This document shows positions 1 through 10,582 of a stretch of 64,000 nucleotides of DNA, piece after piece. Under the pieces are notes generated by a model. That model had not been told where the DNA came from and searched no databases. It was given only the letters and a program-made list of their open reading frames with translations. The stretch is from Paralithodes platypus. Taxonomy: Eukaryota > Arthropoda > Malacostraca > Decapoda > Lithodidae. The stretch covers positions 10,396,671-10,460,670 of the forward strand of contig CM064552.1 in the NCBI GenBank assembly GCA_032716605.1, read 5' to 3'. A program made the translations under genes and the position numbers. Positions within the stretch are counted from its first letter, which is position 1. Every line of letters starts with the position of its first letter.

Positions 1-54
1 AAATTTTGAAATAACAGAACACAATCACAGACTTCTTTCAAACTAAAAAATACT

Positions 55-245
55 CACCAAGACCCCTTAAAGATAAATTTATACATTTGTTTTTTATAGA
101 CAAATTATATAAGTTCGCTATTGCTTGCCCAGAAAAAAATTGACACCTGAATTGGGTGAAGCATCATATCGCCAAACTAATAAACTAATGGGGTGAAGTC
201 TTAAAATCTCCAAATTAATGCAGCGAAATAGGGGAGGCCCAGAAA
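55..245. repeat. dispersed degenerate repeat, copy 1 of 4
   Basis: It shares an ordered set of phrases with 1015-1240, 1280-1565 and 47785-48000: CCCCTTAAAGATAAAT, CTATTGCTTGCCC, TTGACACCTGAAT, GGGTGAAGC, ATCGCCAAACTAAT. The order of phrases is fixed but spacing varies. It codes for nothing obvious and its ends are not defined. Confidence 0.6.
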
Positions 246-1014
246 ATAACATCCCTATGACCAAATAGGGTTAAGTAGTCCATACTTTTCTTATTTTAAA
301 TATACAGTAATCTTGTATTCCCTTGACCTAAATGTAACATCCATAACTATACAGTACAGGACTCCTTATTCATTAACTAAATAATGCCCACATTTACCAC
401 AGCATAGAAAGACTTGCTACAATAACATATAATAATAAACTTTATAAACATACAGTACCTCTAATTCTAAAACACCCTATCTAACTTAGGGTTGACAACT
501 TCATTAACATCTGTGCTTTAATCTTCTATCATAGCATTAAACAAAACTGAACAATCTTCAGTCTTATAATTCATTATTCACCATTTCGTCATCAATATCT
601 ACTATAATCTTTTATCATACCAATGTATAGGCATTGCATACAATCTGCATATTCTTCAAATTCAGTGTTCATGGCTTCCTTTATATATTTGCTATAGTAA
701 CATACAGGCATTCCTCACTTAAAGTCACTTTATTTTAATAAGTTTCATTATTACATCGTTCATGAAAGAGGGAGCAAAATTCACTTAAAGTTGTTACGCT
801 TCATCATTAAGTTGCAAATGACAAAAAATGGTACAGAATCGCACAAATAAACTACGGTACAACAAATATTTGCTTTACTTAGTGGTCTCATTTGAAGCCT
901 TATTTTCCAGGAACATAACTACAGTAAACTGTAACTGAACATGAGGAATTTCTGTACCCAATATACAGGGTGGTGCTGACTTTGGCTACCCACTTATGCC
1001 TAGAACTAAACAAT
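246..1014. other. AT-rich sequence without a recognisable gene
   Basis: I see no gene here. On the minus strand around 600-700 a short frame reads KEAMNTEFEEYADC and KDYSRY, weakly resembling the candidate exon at 1612-1779, followed by stops. The rest is low-complexity AT-rich DNA. Confidence 0.5.
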
Positions 1015-1240
1015 GTCCACCCAGACCCCCTTCAAGATAAATCTGTATAATTTTCGATGGAAAGGTGTCCCGACCCAAGGCCGATTTCTTCTAAATTAAA
1101 GGCTTGCTATCGCTTGCCCGGAATTTTTTTTACACCTGAATGGGGTGAAGCGTCTTGTTATCGCCAAACTAATGCAGTGAAAGCGAGGTGGTCCAAAAAG
1201 ATCTCCCTCGGACCAAATAGGGATGGTTCACTTTTTGTGC
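1015..1240. repeat. dispersed degenerate repeat, copy 2 of 4
   Basis: It carries the same phrase order as 55-245: CCCCCTTCAAGATAAAT, GCTATCGCTTGCCCGG, ACACCTGAATGGGGTGAAGC, ATCGCCAAACTAATG. A short open frame runs through it but is not conserved between copies. Confidence 0.6.
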
Positions 1241-1279
1241 GATTTTTGAATGTATTAATTATTTTTCTAGTTTTCTCCC

Positions 1280-1565
1280 TAGACCTCCATCAAATTAAAA
1301 AAAAACATCCATTAGATTCCGCTTCTAGATTAATTTGTAAATTTCCCGGGCGAAGGCCGGTTCTTCCAACATTACAGGCTCACTATCGTTCGCCAGGGAA
1401 AAAAATCAACACCTAAATAGCACGAAAGGTCTAAATACTGACGAAGAAATGGGGCGAAAGGTCTTAAAATTGACTAACTAATGGGGCAAACATCTTAACA
1501 TCTGAAAACTAATGATGCTAAACACGAGGGAGAAAGTGGTCCAGAAACCCGGCCCATCCCCCCTT
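1280..1565. repeat. dispersed degenerate repeat, copy 3 of 4
   Basis: It contains TTAATTTGTAAATTTCCCGG, GCTCACTATCGTTCGCC, AATCAACACCTAAAT and ACTAATGGGGC in the same order as the other copies. It is the most diverged of the set and seems to hold two overlapping versions of the 3' part. Confidence 0.5.
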
Positions 1566-1611
1566 AAATCTACCCTGAATTTGGTGCCACCCTGTTTAAT
1601 TGCATACTCAC

Positions 1612-1779
1612 CAAATTCAGTACAAGTATTCATAATTTCTTTATAACATCTGTGGTAGTCTTTTATTTTATCTAATCCCGTCCCGACCTGCTTTGCTCCC
1701 CCCTGATCATCTTTATTTTCTTTCATCCATGACTCCATTCTTTTTATTGCCAAATCCTTGGCTTTTGCTAAGGCCAGCC
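1612..1779 (-). CDS. candidate exon of unknown gene, possibly the adenylyl cyclase C-terminus
   Basis: On the minus strand a TTTTATAG acceptor precedes 168 nt that end at a strong G|GTGAGTATG donor. One frame is open throughout (LALAKAKDLAIKRMESWM, KENKDDQGGAKQVG, DKIKDYHRCYKEIMNTCTEF). In the frame that exon E of the cyclase would impose, it reads AGLSKSQGFGNKKNGVMDER and then a stop, so it could be the end of that gene; this is speculative. Neither reading matches a family I know. Degenerate relatives of part of it occur at 600-700 and 2570-2690, which argues for a repeat instead. Confidence 0.25.
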
Positions 1780-1814
1780 CTATAAAAGTTACATGTTGTA
1801 ACTCAGTGGTCTGG

Positions 1815-2235
1815 TTAACCCACTGAGCCCCAGCGACGCAAACAGTGCGTCGGCAATGTATGTAACGCTAAACCCCAGCGTCACATACGTTGCGTCAGTG
1901 TTAATTACTCCGGTCCTATGGCACCTAGAGGGCTCAGATTTGTATGGGAACTGTGTAAGTATCCCACGGAACCATGCCGATGGTTGAAAACTCTCAAAGT
2001 CCAACCGCGTAGCGTGCGCGTGAGTGCGCAAAAACATGGTTTTGGGGGTTATTGCCTTCAATTTTTTACTCTTGTAAAATCGACTTTCGGGGGCTCCGTA
2101 GGACCCCTTTTTGATTGTTTTTTGTGGTTTTTCCTTCATTTCTAACCCATTCGCTATTGTTTCTGGATTTTTTGTTTTTTTCAAAACCTGCTGGTGGTAC
2201 ATTTATTTATAACTAGCTGGGGCTCAGTGGGTTAA
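1815..2235. mobile_element. TTAA-flanked MITE, family A (piggyBac-like), copy 1
   Basis: A TTAA duplication (1815-1818 and 2232-2235) flanks terminal inverted repeats CCCACTGAGCCCCAG and CTGGGGCTCAGTGGG. Just inside the left end are two AGCG..C..GCGTC palindromic modules (1831-1852 and 1879-1899). The interior is homologous to the MITE at 9132-9803 (shared CATTACTCCGGTC-type block and ATAACTAGC before the right end). It has no transposase, so it is a non-autonomous element; assignment to piggyBac rests on the TTAA target and CCC termini. Confidence 0.85.
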
Positions 2236-2374
2236 ACTATTCATAAAAAAAATAAAACAAAAAATAAAAAAAAATAAATAAAAAATATATCAATAAACAA
2301 TCTACTGTATATTCTCATTCCTCAATTTTATATTCTTTATGCTATAGTCTTTTACCTTACTAATATATTGTACA

Positions 2375-2418
<44 letters not shown>

Positions 2419-2718
2419 TATATACTGTATATATGTATAATGTGTATATTATTTTACAATTTTATATTTTTTCTTAACAATTACACAACCTGACAAACAG
2501 TTCCTTTCATATGTACAGTATATACACTGTATATACAGTATATTTGCTATAAAATTCGGTATTCACAACTTTTGTATTTATTTCTATAAATACTGTATAC
2601 TGTAGTAATTTTTCATACCATTACCGGTATACATTCTTCATATTCTTCAATTTTATAATTTGGGAACGATTACATTACATTTGAAATATTTTGTAACAAA
2701 TATACCTCCTCAATAGGC
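2236..2718. repeat. AT-rich gap with (TA)n microsatellite
   Basis: A dinucleotide TA run occupies about 2376-2415. ATACAGTATATAC-type palindromes are scattered through the rest. No gene is visible. Confidence 0.8.
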
Positions 2719-2972
2719 ACCTTCACACCAGCCGTACGTCCGGCATTATTTGTCCAATTTATTCGATTGATAGCTAGATGTGAGCAATTGCTGACAATCC
2801 AAAAATCTTTAGTGTCAATCAGTACCATTTTAAATCCTTACTGTTTCTACTTGTTGGTCTTGGATGGTGTCATTAAGCTTTTGAATGAGCTCAACAATCA
2901 TCTGTGCCTCAATTCAAGCCACTTACCACATAACTCCAACCCAATACTGTACTCCCATGTGTGAAGGTGTCT
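2719..2972. mobile_element. short TIR element (MITE-like), unassigned
   Basis: The ends read GGCACCTTCACAC and GTGTGAAGGTGTC, an inverted pair 250 bp apart. A clean target duplication is not evident and nothing inside looks coding. Confidence 0.45.
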
Positions 2973-3124
2973 TAAGTTAAGTGGAACAATTATATTACAT
3001 TAGAAAATTTTCTTAACAGCTATACAACCTCATCTTGACCCCTGTTGGAGAACTCGGAGTGGTCGTCGGATCTGGCCAAACTACGCAGGTTGTGGTGCGA
3101 GGAGGCCGTTTTCTCCAGTCGACC

Positions 3125-3245
3125 GCCCTTTCGTGAGAGACCTGGGGTGAGATCTCGGGTTCCGAGTCCTCCCCCAACAGAGCAGGTAGATGCACCAGTC
3201 TCCGAGGGGGACACTTTGCGCTGACGGTCCTTTTTCACAGTGGTA
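3125..3245. repeat. 120-bp dispersed unit, copy 1 of 3
   Basis: It shares GTGAGAGACCTG, GAGTCCTCCC, CAGAGCAGGT, CACCAGTCTC and the end CACAGTGGTATTGC with 3925-4045 and in part with 4858-4935. GGGTTCCGAGTCC looks like a weak pol III B box, so a SINE origin is possible but unproven. Confidence 0.5.
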
Positions 3246-3319
3246 TTGCCTAAATGGAGATACAGAGATAGAAAGGCTTAGTCGCATTCTGTATGACATA
3301 ATAATGGGGTGGGTGATGC

Positions 3320-3802
3320 TTAACCCTTCCAGCCCGGGTGTCCTTTTAAAAGGACACCGCGGCAGATGGGCCGGTACCCGGGTGTCCTTTTAAAATCCGT
3401 AAGCTGGAAAGCCTATTAAGCTTGGTCTGAACGCCGTGCGTCCGACGCATGTAAACAAAGCCGGTCATTGCGTCACCGCACCTCCGAAAACAAGAAGGAG
3501 ACGTCGGATCAATGTTGTTGTATGATATGACGAAATTAGTGTCTGAAAAGCTCCGATATTGTCAACATCGCAAAAAAATTTGCTCCACGGAAATTGTCAT
3601 CACAACTGAACCAGTTGACTTAGAGAGCTCTACTCAATGCCAGTCTACAGATTGGAAGTCGTACTACGTTTAGGGATGTGTGGGACATTTCTAGCAGTTA
3701 AAATAACAAAGATACGGTAGCCTAGGCCTAGACGTTTTTCGGCCAGATCGCCCGGATACGAGCTCCGTCCTTTAGAAAGGCAGCCCGGGCCATGAGGGTT
3801 AA
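3320..3802. mobile_element. TTAA-flanked MITE with 22-bp palindrome
   Basis: TTAA is present at 3320-3323 and 3799-3802; the termini begin CCCTTCCAGCCCGGG and end CCCGGGCCATGAGGG. A perfect 22-bp palindrome (3337-3358, centred on TTTTAAAA) lies just inside the left end, and most of it recurs at 3380-3395. There is no coding sequence. Confidence 0.8.
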
Positions 3803-3924
3803 GAAGATTATTTATTTCTGTATGGCAACATAATTTTAAATTGTATTCTGGCTAACATTAAACAAATTCATAAAGGTTAGGAAGAATCTGTGAAAGAATC
3901 AAAGGGTAAATTAATAGTTGCCAA

Positions 3925-4045
3925 TCCGTGTGTGAGAGACCTGTGTTAGGTCCGGAGACCAGAGTCCTCCCTCTCACAGAGCAGGTCAACACACCAGTCT
4001 CTGAGGGAGACATTTTGCACTGCTAGTCCTAATTCACAATGGTGT
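3925..4045. repeat. 120-bp dispersed unit, copy 2 of 3
   Basis: See the copy at 3125-3245. This one has GTGAGAGACCTG, CAGAGTCCTCCC, CAGAGCAGGTCAACA, CCAGTCTCTGAGG and ends CACAATGGTGTTGCAT. Confidence 0.5.
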
Positions 4046-4241
4046 TGCATGATAATATATACAATAGTCTAATGTTAACCACAATACAGGAAATCATAAT
4101 ATTCGTACAGTACATTGGAAAAGCTAATGCATGTAGTTTTACAGCCCTAGACTATGAAACATATTTCCTAAGCTGAATAAATTTATCTAATGATAATTAT
4201 AATAAAGCTAAAATCATATTATTATTCTGAAGGGGTGCCAA

Positions 4242-4288
4242 CAAATAGTGCCCACTCCAGATGTTTATTCTGGAGTGGGCACTATTTG
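4242..4288. repeat. perfect 20-bp hairpin with 7-nt loop
   Basis: CAAATAGTGCCCACTCCAGA (4242-4261) is followed by a 7-nt loop and its exact reverse complement (4269-4288). No mismatch is present. It could be a very young foldback or an RNA hairpin; it lies 12 bp left of a TTAA element. Confidence 0.85.
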
Positions 4289-4299
4289 AGGTATGGATG

Positions 4300-4829
4300 T
4301 TAACCCCTATTGTGTTTCTACTCTAGCTATCATCACACAATCATATTCAGCTTAGCAAGGACCTGGAGCGCGTTCGGTAAACCTATCGCCGATTCGTCTG
4401 ATAGCGCTTGATAGAACGGTGTTTCGATTTCACTACCGAACGACACAGATCGCCGATCGGTCTGCCAGAGCTTTGTAAACAATAACAATAGCCCTTTGAC
4501 CCAAGAAAGAAGAAGAAGAAGAAGACATCGCAACAAGAATTGTTTATTTTTCGCCTATTTTTCGTAGTGTGTTTAATATTTACATAAATTGTATTCAAGA
4601 ATGGGAAACACGATACGCAATCTATATTATTAGCAATATAATAACTTTAAATGGTTTGTTTACATTCTCGTCGATTCGATCGACCTCCGAGGACCGATCG
4701 CTCTGATAGCTAAAACAGCAATCGTTTTCGATCGCCGATTCGTCGAATCGGCGGCTATCGCGTTCGCTAGAGCTATCGGCCCTAAACGATAGGTCTACCG
4801 AACCGTCTGTTAGAGTCAGAGGGGGTTAA
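4300..4829. mobile_element. TTAA-flanked element with an inner inverted-repeat element
   Basis: TTAA occurs at 4300-4303 and 4826-4829, next to CCCC and GGGGG. The outer inverted repeat is weak. A better inverted pair lies inside: GTTCGGTAAACCTATCG (about 4374-4390) against CGATAGGTCTACCGAAC (about 4788-4804), rich in GATCG/CGATTCG palindromes. It may be one MITE inside another. A GAA run sits at about 4506-4524. Confidence 0.6.
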
Positions 4830-4857
4830 TCAATACAGTGGAACCCCCCCCCCCCTC

Positions 4858-4935
4858 CTTGTGTGAGAAACCTGGGACGAAATCCATGGTCCCAATTCCT
4901 TCCCCCACTGAACCAGTCTCTGAACAGGGTTATCT
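4858..4935. repeat. dispersed unit, copy 3 of 3 (partial)
   Basis: It contains TGTGTGAGAAACCTGGG, a CCCAATTCCTTCCCCC block and CAGTCTCTGA in the same order as 3125-3245 and 3925-4045, and runs into the LINE start at about 4930. Confidence 0.4.
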
Positions 4936-5255
4936 CGCTGAAGATTTTAGCATTAACTTATTAAAATACAAAGATGAAAATACTGTCTCTGACTTTATAT
5001 CTACATGCTATTCAAAACTATTTTTCAATAAAATTGATAAACCAACTCAAGTAACTCATTCATCAGCCACTATTTGGTTGAATAATTACAGTACAATCAA
5101 AGTATTTTTAGTGGAATAAAAATAACTGATAATTTTCCAATGATTATGATTTTCACTTCTGACATGAGTCTTACAACTCCTGAAAATATAGATGAAATTA
5201 TAACATACAGGGACTATAGTGAAGATTACATAAATATCTTTAAACTTTGCATGGA
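4930..5255 (+). pseudogene. LINE endonuclease C-terminal fragment
   Basis: It reads DFSINLLKYKDENTVSDFIS, then PTQVTHSSATIW, matching the endonuclease end of Jockey/CR1-group LINEs (GDFNxNLLK...TRVTHSSAT). The catalytic GDFN is degraded to EDFS. Frames shift after 5119. The first part of the endonuclease is missing, so the element is 5' truncated at about 4930. Confidence 0.65.
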
Positions 5256-5742
5256 TTAACTCAATGACTGCGGGCTGTTATATAAAAATACGGTCATCAC
5301 TGCGGCACTTATCATACGACAATTGCCGAATATCTGCCTAGAACAAGGCCTGGGAGGCAGGTGAGCAAATATAAGCAGCGCGGAACGGTCCCATCCACCG
5401 CCAGCTGTGTCTGGGCAGACACTAGTGTCAGCGGGAGACATCTCCAACTCCCTTACAGACTTGGAAATGGCGAAAACCGCTCAAACTCGCTAATTTTTAC
5501 CGATTTAGCGTCACCTGTGCAATATTGTTGCACAGCAACCAGTGGTCGTACAGACATGATTCAGGTGTCAGTGGAAAGGTCTATTCCTCTGATTTCAGGA
5601 TATATCATTGAAATATGTTCTAGCTCTTGTTTATACATGAAAATGTGCAGGGAATGAAGGTTACTTTTAGTCCAAAACCCCCGTATGGTACAGTGGTGAC
5701 CAAGCAATTGTCATATGACAAATGCCGCAGTCATTGCGTTAA
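5256..5742. mobile_element. TTAA-flanked MITE with subterminal palindrome
   Basis: TTAA is duplicated at 5256-5259 and 5739-5742. Termini CTCAATGACTGCGG and CCGCAGTCATTGCG are inverted repeats. A 14-bp palindrome TTGTCATATGACAA (5708-5721) sits inside the right end, and a degraded form TTATCATACGACAA lies at 5309-5322. It interrupts the LINE endonuclease-linker region. Confidence 0.85.
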
Positions 5743-6523
5743 GTATCATGGGAGCTAGTTTATTCTTCTAAAAATCCCAACGTTACACAATTACAGGTAT
5801 ATAGTAATTTTATGATGATTTTTAATGCTAGTTTTAACAAACACTTTCCTTTTATTACTAAACTTATAAAACAAAAACACTTGAATAAACTGTATATAAC
5901 TCAAGACATTCAAGCTATGATAAAAGAGAAGAATAAACCAGCAAGGAAATTTGCTACGAGGTCTATCATATTTGGAGATGAGTTCCGCATACTTCATAAT
6001 CAGGTTACCGTACTCAATGTATTAGATCATCTAAAAGAAACTATTACAAAAATATATTCAACAAATCTTCTGGAAATACTAAAAAAGTTTGGAAAGTAAT
6101 AAACTCTGTTCTCAACAGACATAAACAACATAAACTGAACAACACATTTAAACATAATAATACCGAACTGAACAGTCCAGTAGAAATGGCTGAACAATTA
6201 AATTTTTATTTTGTGAATGTAGGAAAAACATTAGCAGAAAATATAAGTATAAACACATACCATTATAAACTTCAGAGAATACTTGTAACACAAACAGGAA
6301 AGAACATTTTCCTTCACTCCTGTGACCCTGTCACACATGATGAACTAAATAATGCGATCAGTCAGCTGTGGGATTCCTCCCCGGGATCGGATGATATAAC
6401 AATGAGAATTTTAAGAGTACTATATATAGTTGTTCCAGTTTTGTCCCCAGTTATTCTTTATATGTGTAATGAATCCTTCCTTGGAATTTTTCCAGACGAC
6501 CTAAAAATTGCTAAATTTATGCG
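5743..6523 (+). pseudogene. LINE linker and RT N-terminal fragment
   Basis: It contains NASFNKHFPFITKLIKQK, NFYFVNVGKTLAENIS, DPVTHDELNNAISQLWD and SSPGSDDIT, typical of the linker and first RT block of Jockey/CR1-group LINEs. At least two frame changes are present. It ends in DDLKIAKFM, where the RTE fragment joins. Confidence 0.65.
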
Positions 6524-6865
6524 GAGTTACATGGAAGGCTAGACAGACGAATGAGGAAGTAAGAAGGAGGTGTGGTGTGGAGGTAGATGTGCTGGAAAGT
6601 GTGAAAAGGAACAACTTGAGATGGTTCGGTCATATGGAACGTATGGAAAGCAAGAGAATGACTAAGAGGGTGTACGAGAGCGAGGTGGAAGGACAGCGGG
6701 AGAGGTAGACCGAAGGAGAGGTGGAAGGATGGAGTGAGGAAGTACAGTACAGTATATGGATGAAGGCGGTGCTGGTTGGGAGGAGGGGCGTCGACTGACT
6801 GGGGACAGAGGTGCATGGAGACGGTTCGTTTGTGGCCACCCCTTCGGGCATCACGGCGTTGGGCA
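6524..6865 (+). pseudogene. RTE-type LINE 3' end, left part
   Basis: It reads TWKARQTNEEVRRRCGVEVD, LESVKRNNLRWFGHMERMES, KRVYESEVEGQRERGRPKER and then, with frame changes, GHPFG-like sequence. This RWxGHxERM...GRGRP tail is typical of RTE-like LINEs. A second copy lies at 53045-53850. The last 20 bp of this copy continue at 22685, after the Gypsy insertion, as a GATA microsatellite tail. Confidence 0.75.
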
Positions 6866-6975
6866 TGTGACGCCTACCAGCGTTGGCAGAATCGCCTCCC
6901 GTTAGCCGCTAGCATTCGCCAGGGCAGTGAAATGGGCTACAGTTATCAGAGAATGTTGTTCTTTCTTTCATAGTA

Positions 6976-8201
6976 CACTCAACCCTCAGCTTTCACGCAC
7001 TTAGCTATCGCGTTCCACAGCTATCGCCTGCTCCCCAAAAGCTGTCAGACCATGGCTTTCACGCCTATGAGCTGGCTATCACGCACCAAATGTGGCCAAA
7101 AATACAACAAAATTGGAAATTCCCGGGCTTGGGAATTCCCAGGCGGGCGGCAAGCATACGTTTACGCTACTCGCTCCCTGATTGGGCGTGACTCATGGGA
7201 AGCAAGCGCTGTGATTGGCCGCCACCCATCCTCCTACCCTCCCGCCATACTTACAATTTCTCAGTCTTACTTGTACCCCCATTGTTGTCTGGTGAAAGCT
7301 GTGAAAAGTGTTTTTATACCTGTGAACAATGACTACTAACCCACCCCAACGGCCACCGAATCCCCCTACCTTCGCTCAGCGTAATGTGACCGCACCAAAT
7401 CGAGACATTAAGAAGAGAAAGAACCTTACGTATGCTCAGAAACAGGAAATTGTGGACTTAATAGGCAAGGGTGAAACAAAAAGGAGTGTGGCAAAGAAGT
7501 TTGGAGTGAATGAATCGACAGTGAGGGGGATTTATCAAAAGCGAGACAACATAAAGAGTCACATGAAACTTGCCCCATCAATTGCTGCATCGAATGCCTT
7601 TCGAAGTTCTAATAAAGTGCTACTTAAGACGGAACAAGTGTTGGGGTGATACTTGAATAAGCAGGCAAAGCGGAACTTGCCCGTGGACACACGTGAGATT
7701 ACGGTCAACCAGGCCCCTCCGACCACCCTCAACCGGGCCCCTCCGGTGAGCCTCGACCACGGCAACAAATCGATGAACAGCCTTTACTTACGGCACTTGA
7801 ATTGGATACAGTGGATGATGACACTTCAGAATTTGAAGGATTTGATGTTGAAGGGATACTGAACGAGATAGAGCAACGTAGGAGTGGCCAATAATTCGCC
7901 ACCCCTAGCCTCGGAACCCAACCCACCTAAATCCCTCAACACACCTAAAAAGGTAAATGTGATGGTGTAATATGTTCTTATATTTACTTTTATAATGTTT
8001 CTTATAATTATTATTATGTTATGTTAGTGTTCAGTGGAAATTATTAGGTAAAAATCGCAAAATACGAAAAATAGTTGTCAAATTCGGCACCCAGGCACCA
8101 ATTAAAATTATTCCCATTAGTTCATCAGTATGGCTATCGCGGTTACGGCTACCGCGCGGCTATAGCTGCACCAATTAGGAGTGATAGCTGAGGGTTGAGT
8201 G
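6976..8201 (+). mobile_element. Tigger/pogo-like DNA transposon, deletion derivative
   Basis: TA duplications (6974-6975, 8202-8203) flank inverted ends CACTCAACCCTCAGCTTTCAC and GCTGAGGGTTGAGTG. The sister LTR has the empty site (CATAGTACTTGC, TA at 20979-20980). It encodes only the N-terminal DNA-binding part of a pogo-type transposase, and the DDE catalytic region is deleted. Confidence 0.9.
7329..7649 (+). CDS. CENP-B-type HTH protein, truncated Tigger transposase
   Basis: A 106-residue frame starts at an ATG and contains KRKNLTYAQKQEIVDLIGKG, ETKRSVAKKFGVNESTV and RGIYQKRDN, the first helix-turn-helix of CENP-B/pogo transposases, at residues 34-80. A stop follows shortly after SNKVLLKTEQVLG. 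In another frame at 7800-7860 is EFEGFDVEG-like sequence, the usual acidic C-terminus, so the second HTH and the DDE catalytic core are missing. If expressed, it could bind its own ends without cutting them. Confidence 0.75.
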   Translation: MTTNPPQRPPNPPTFAQRNVTAPNRDIKKRKNLTYAQKQEIVDLIGKGETKRSVAKKFGVNESTVRGIYQKRDNIKSHMKLAPSIAASNAFRSSNKVLLKTEQVLG

Positions 8202-9131
8202 TACTTGCATTGTTACAGACAGTCCAGTGGTGGTCTTTATTTTCGTTTGTGACAACGGGAAGTATTTTATATCATGAGTAGAATATAAGATGCATTGTAG
8301 TGAAGTTGAGAGAGAGAGAGCGAGCGGGCAGCGTGGGGGTAGTGAGTGTTGCTTCCCGCTTCCCTCCTCCCTCCTCCCTCCTCCCTCCCGGAGGAGTTTT
8401 TCCCGCGCGCGCGGGCTTTCTCTCGCCTCTGATTGGCGGGTGGTTCTTGGCGCGTCATAGAGGCCTGCTGCCTTGTGACGTATCGGCCTGTGATTGGCCG
8501 ACCACCATGCCTTTGTGGGATCCTGAGGGTCCCGAGGAGCTACCCTCCTCAGGACAGGCTTGGCGTGCATGCTTCTAACATCCCTTTGCATACTCTCCTG
8601 ATCACCCCCTTTACCACTATCTCTCTCTCTGACTTTCTTCTTTTCCATTGCTCCTCACCTTTATTCAATTACTTATCCCCTTGGGTTCTGCATACGGTTT
8701 TCATAGCCGGCCCATTGTATTGCATGTGCCGTCCTCTGAGATATTTACATGTACTTAGAATAGGTTTGAGGGTTCTTAGTTACTAGAGGTTAAGAACTCG
8801 GTGTGTGTCTCCATTATTGATTTAGTGGTCTGCTCTTTGATTTAATGCTAGACTGGGATAAGGTAACTGTAGTCATCATCACCGATGTGTGTATGGTTTA
8901 CTTATACCTACACGACTTCGACCGGTACTGTGGTAGCCTGTATTGTCTTTTCGCTTGCGTTCTTTACGAGTGCAGCATTGTGTTGACTGACGGCGTTGGC
9001 CTGTTCCAGTTCCACACTTTGCTGCCTCTTTGCTTATCTTTTGAGGGTCGCCAGGATAGAACCAGATACTTGTGATCTGGATCTATCAAGAGAGCACCCC
9101 AGTCAATTAACGTAACGTAAAGGATGCAGTC

Positions 9132-9803
9132 TTAACCCAGTGAGACCCAGCGTCGCACGTGATGCGTTGGCAGTGTTTGATCACCAACTCCCAGCGACGC
9201 ATCACGTGCGTCCGACATATAAAAAACACTTACGTGGCTCGTAAGGTAGGAAATGGCGGGAGAATAGGAGGGGGAGGTACCGTAGTGTGTGTGTGGGAGC
9301 CGGGCCAGTAGGTGTGAGCGGGCCGAGACAGCCGCGCGGCTGGTGGTGGTGGGCTTAGTGGGGATACTTTACACCCTTAGTTCACCGCCACTTTGAACCT
9401 TCATTACTCCGGTCGTATGGGAGCTAGAGGCTTGAGATTTATGTGAGACACTCCTTAGGATGTATGCCGTACAATGCCATACTCAGTTTTTTACCCTAGT
9501 GCTCCCGGGCGGGTGGTCATGCGGGGGAGACGAACTTTCGACCCCCCCCGCCCCCCAAATGACCGAAATGAGTTTTTTTTTATGTTTTTCTTCATTTCTC
9601 ACCATTCTCTTCCATTTTGGCTCAACAATTTTTTTTGAGGCTCCCCCCCCCCCCCAAAAAAAAAAAATGTCCGAGGTGATTTTTTTTTTTTCTTTCATTT
9701 CTCATCCTTGTCTTCCATTTTAGCAAACAAAAAAAAAGAAGTGAAAATGGCTTGGGACTGGGGTGAACAAAATATTATAACTAGCCGGGGCTCAACGGGT
9801 TAA
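9132..9803. mobile_element. TTAA-flanked MITE, family A, copy 2
   Basis: TTAA at 9132-9135 and 9800-9803 flanks CCCAGTGAGACCCAGCG and CTAGCCGGGGCTCAACGGG. The matching empty TTAA is in the sister LTR at 21902-21905. Two subterminal modules read AGCGTCGCACGTGATGCG and AGCGACGCATCACGTGCGTC; their cores (GCACGTGATGC, GCATCACGTGC) are reverse complements of each other. The interior contains poly-C, poly-A and poly-T tracts. Confidence 0.9.
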
Positions 9804-10582
9804 GGACATCACTAGGCTACGAGCCTGTCTTGCTCAACCACAGTTCCTTACCTAGAGTATTCCAGCTAGACATTATTAATTGAGTAGACACTTATTAGTA
9901 TTTAATATAAGCTCTTTGATATGTACGCATTATTATTCACAGCATTTATGAGTCTAGGTTGTTGTTGAGTTGCACAACCATAGCAGACGGTTTCGCTGAT
10001 GGGGAAGTATTTCTTTTAGTGTCGAGCATTGCTGCCGTTGCGCATTTATAGTATTCCCGTGTCAGTTAACATTATATGTCCTATCTTTTGGTGTATTCAG
10101 TCTACACGTGTGGTGTCCTGCCTCCTGCCTTTATATAATTTAAGATACGAGCATCTTATGAGCATCAGACTTTCTTCAGAAGTTTCCAGGTCTATGCTGT
10201 AGGACTATACTTCACTTTCTTTCAGGTAGGAGTGAAGAGTTTATTGTTGTTTAGAGTAACTGTAATGAAGCATCTTTTTATTGTATTAAATCTTGCAGTG
10301 ATTTAATTGATCTTTCCATAGCTTCCCTTTTATGCATTTTAACGTAACTTGCATCTTGTTTGTTATCAGGCTATACCAGTGTGGGTTAGCCTGAAGTAGA
10401 GTACATTTATGCCCAGTTAAGGATACCCCGTTATCGCAGATTAACTTTGGAGGGTATAGGTGTTTTTGTTCGCCGGCATATAAGTTCGAGGGTTTGGATC
10501 TAGCGTACCGTTGTTGCATAGTGCCATATTACTAGTCCAATCATTAAGTGCCCTTGTTTTATTCGTAGCCCCGGTCGTAACA

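Larger units (their letters stand above)
6866..10582 (+). repeat. 5' LTR of outer Gypsy (interrupted)
   Basis: It aligns along its length with 20880-22684 once the inserts at 6976-8203 and 9136-9803 are removed, giving about 1.8 kb. Differences include a 9-bp indel near the start and variable CCTCCCT repeats at about 8360-8390. The LTR is unusually long for the superfamily and carries GAGAGA and CCTCC tracts. Confidence 0.88.

Noticed and set aside
8175..9075. Open frames in the 1.8-kb LTR (for example 8175-8648 minus)
   Set aside because: They are low-complexity GAGAGA/CCTCC readings inside an LTR and are not conserved between the two LTRs.
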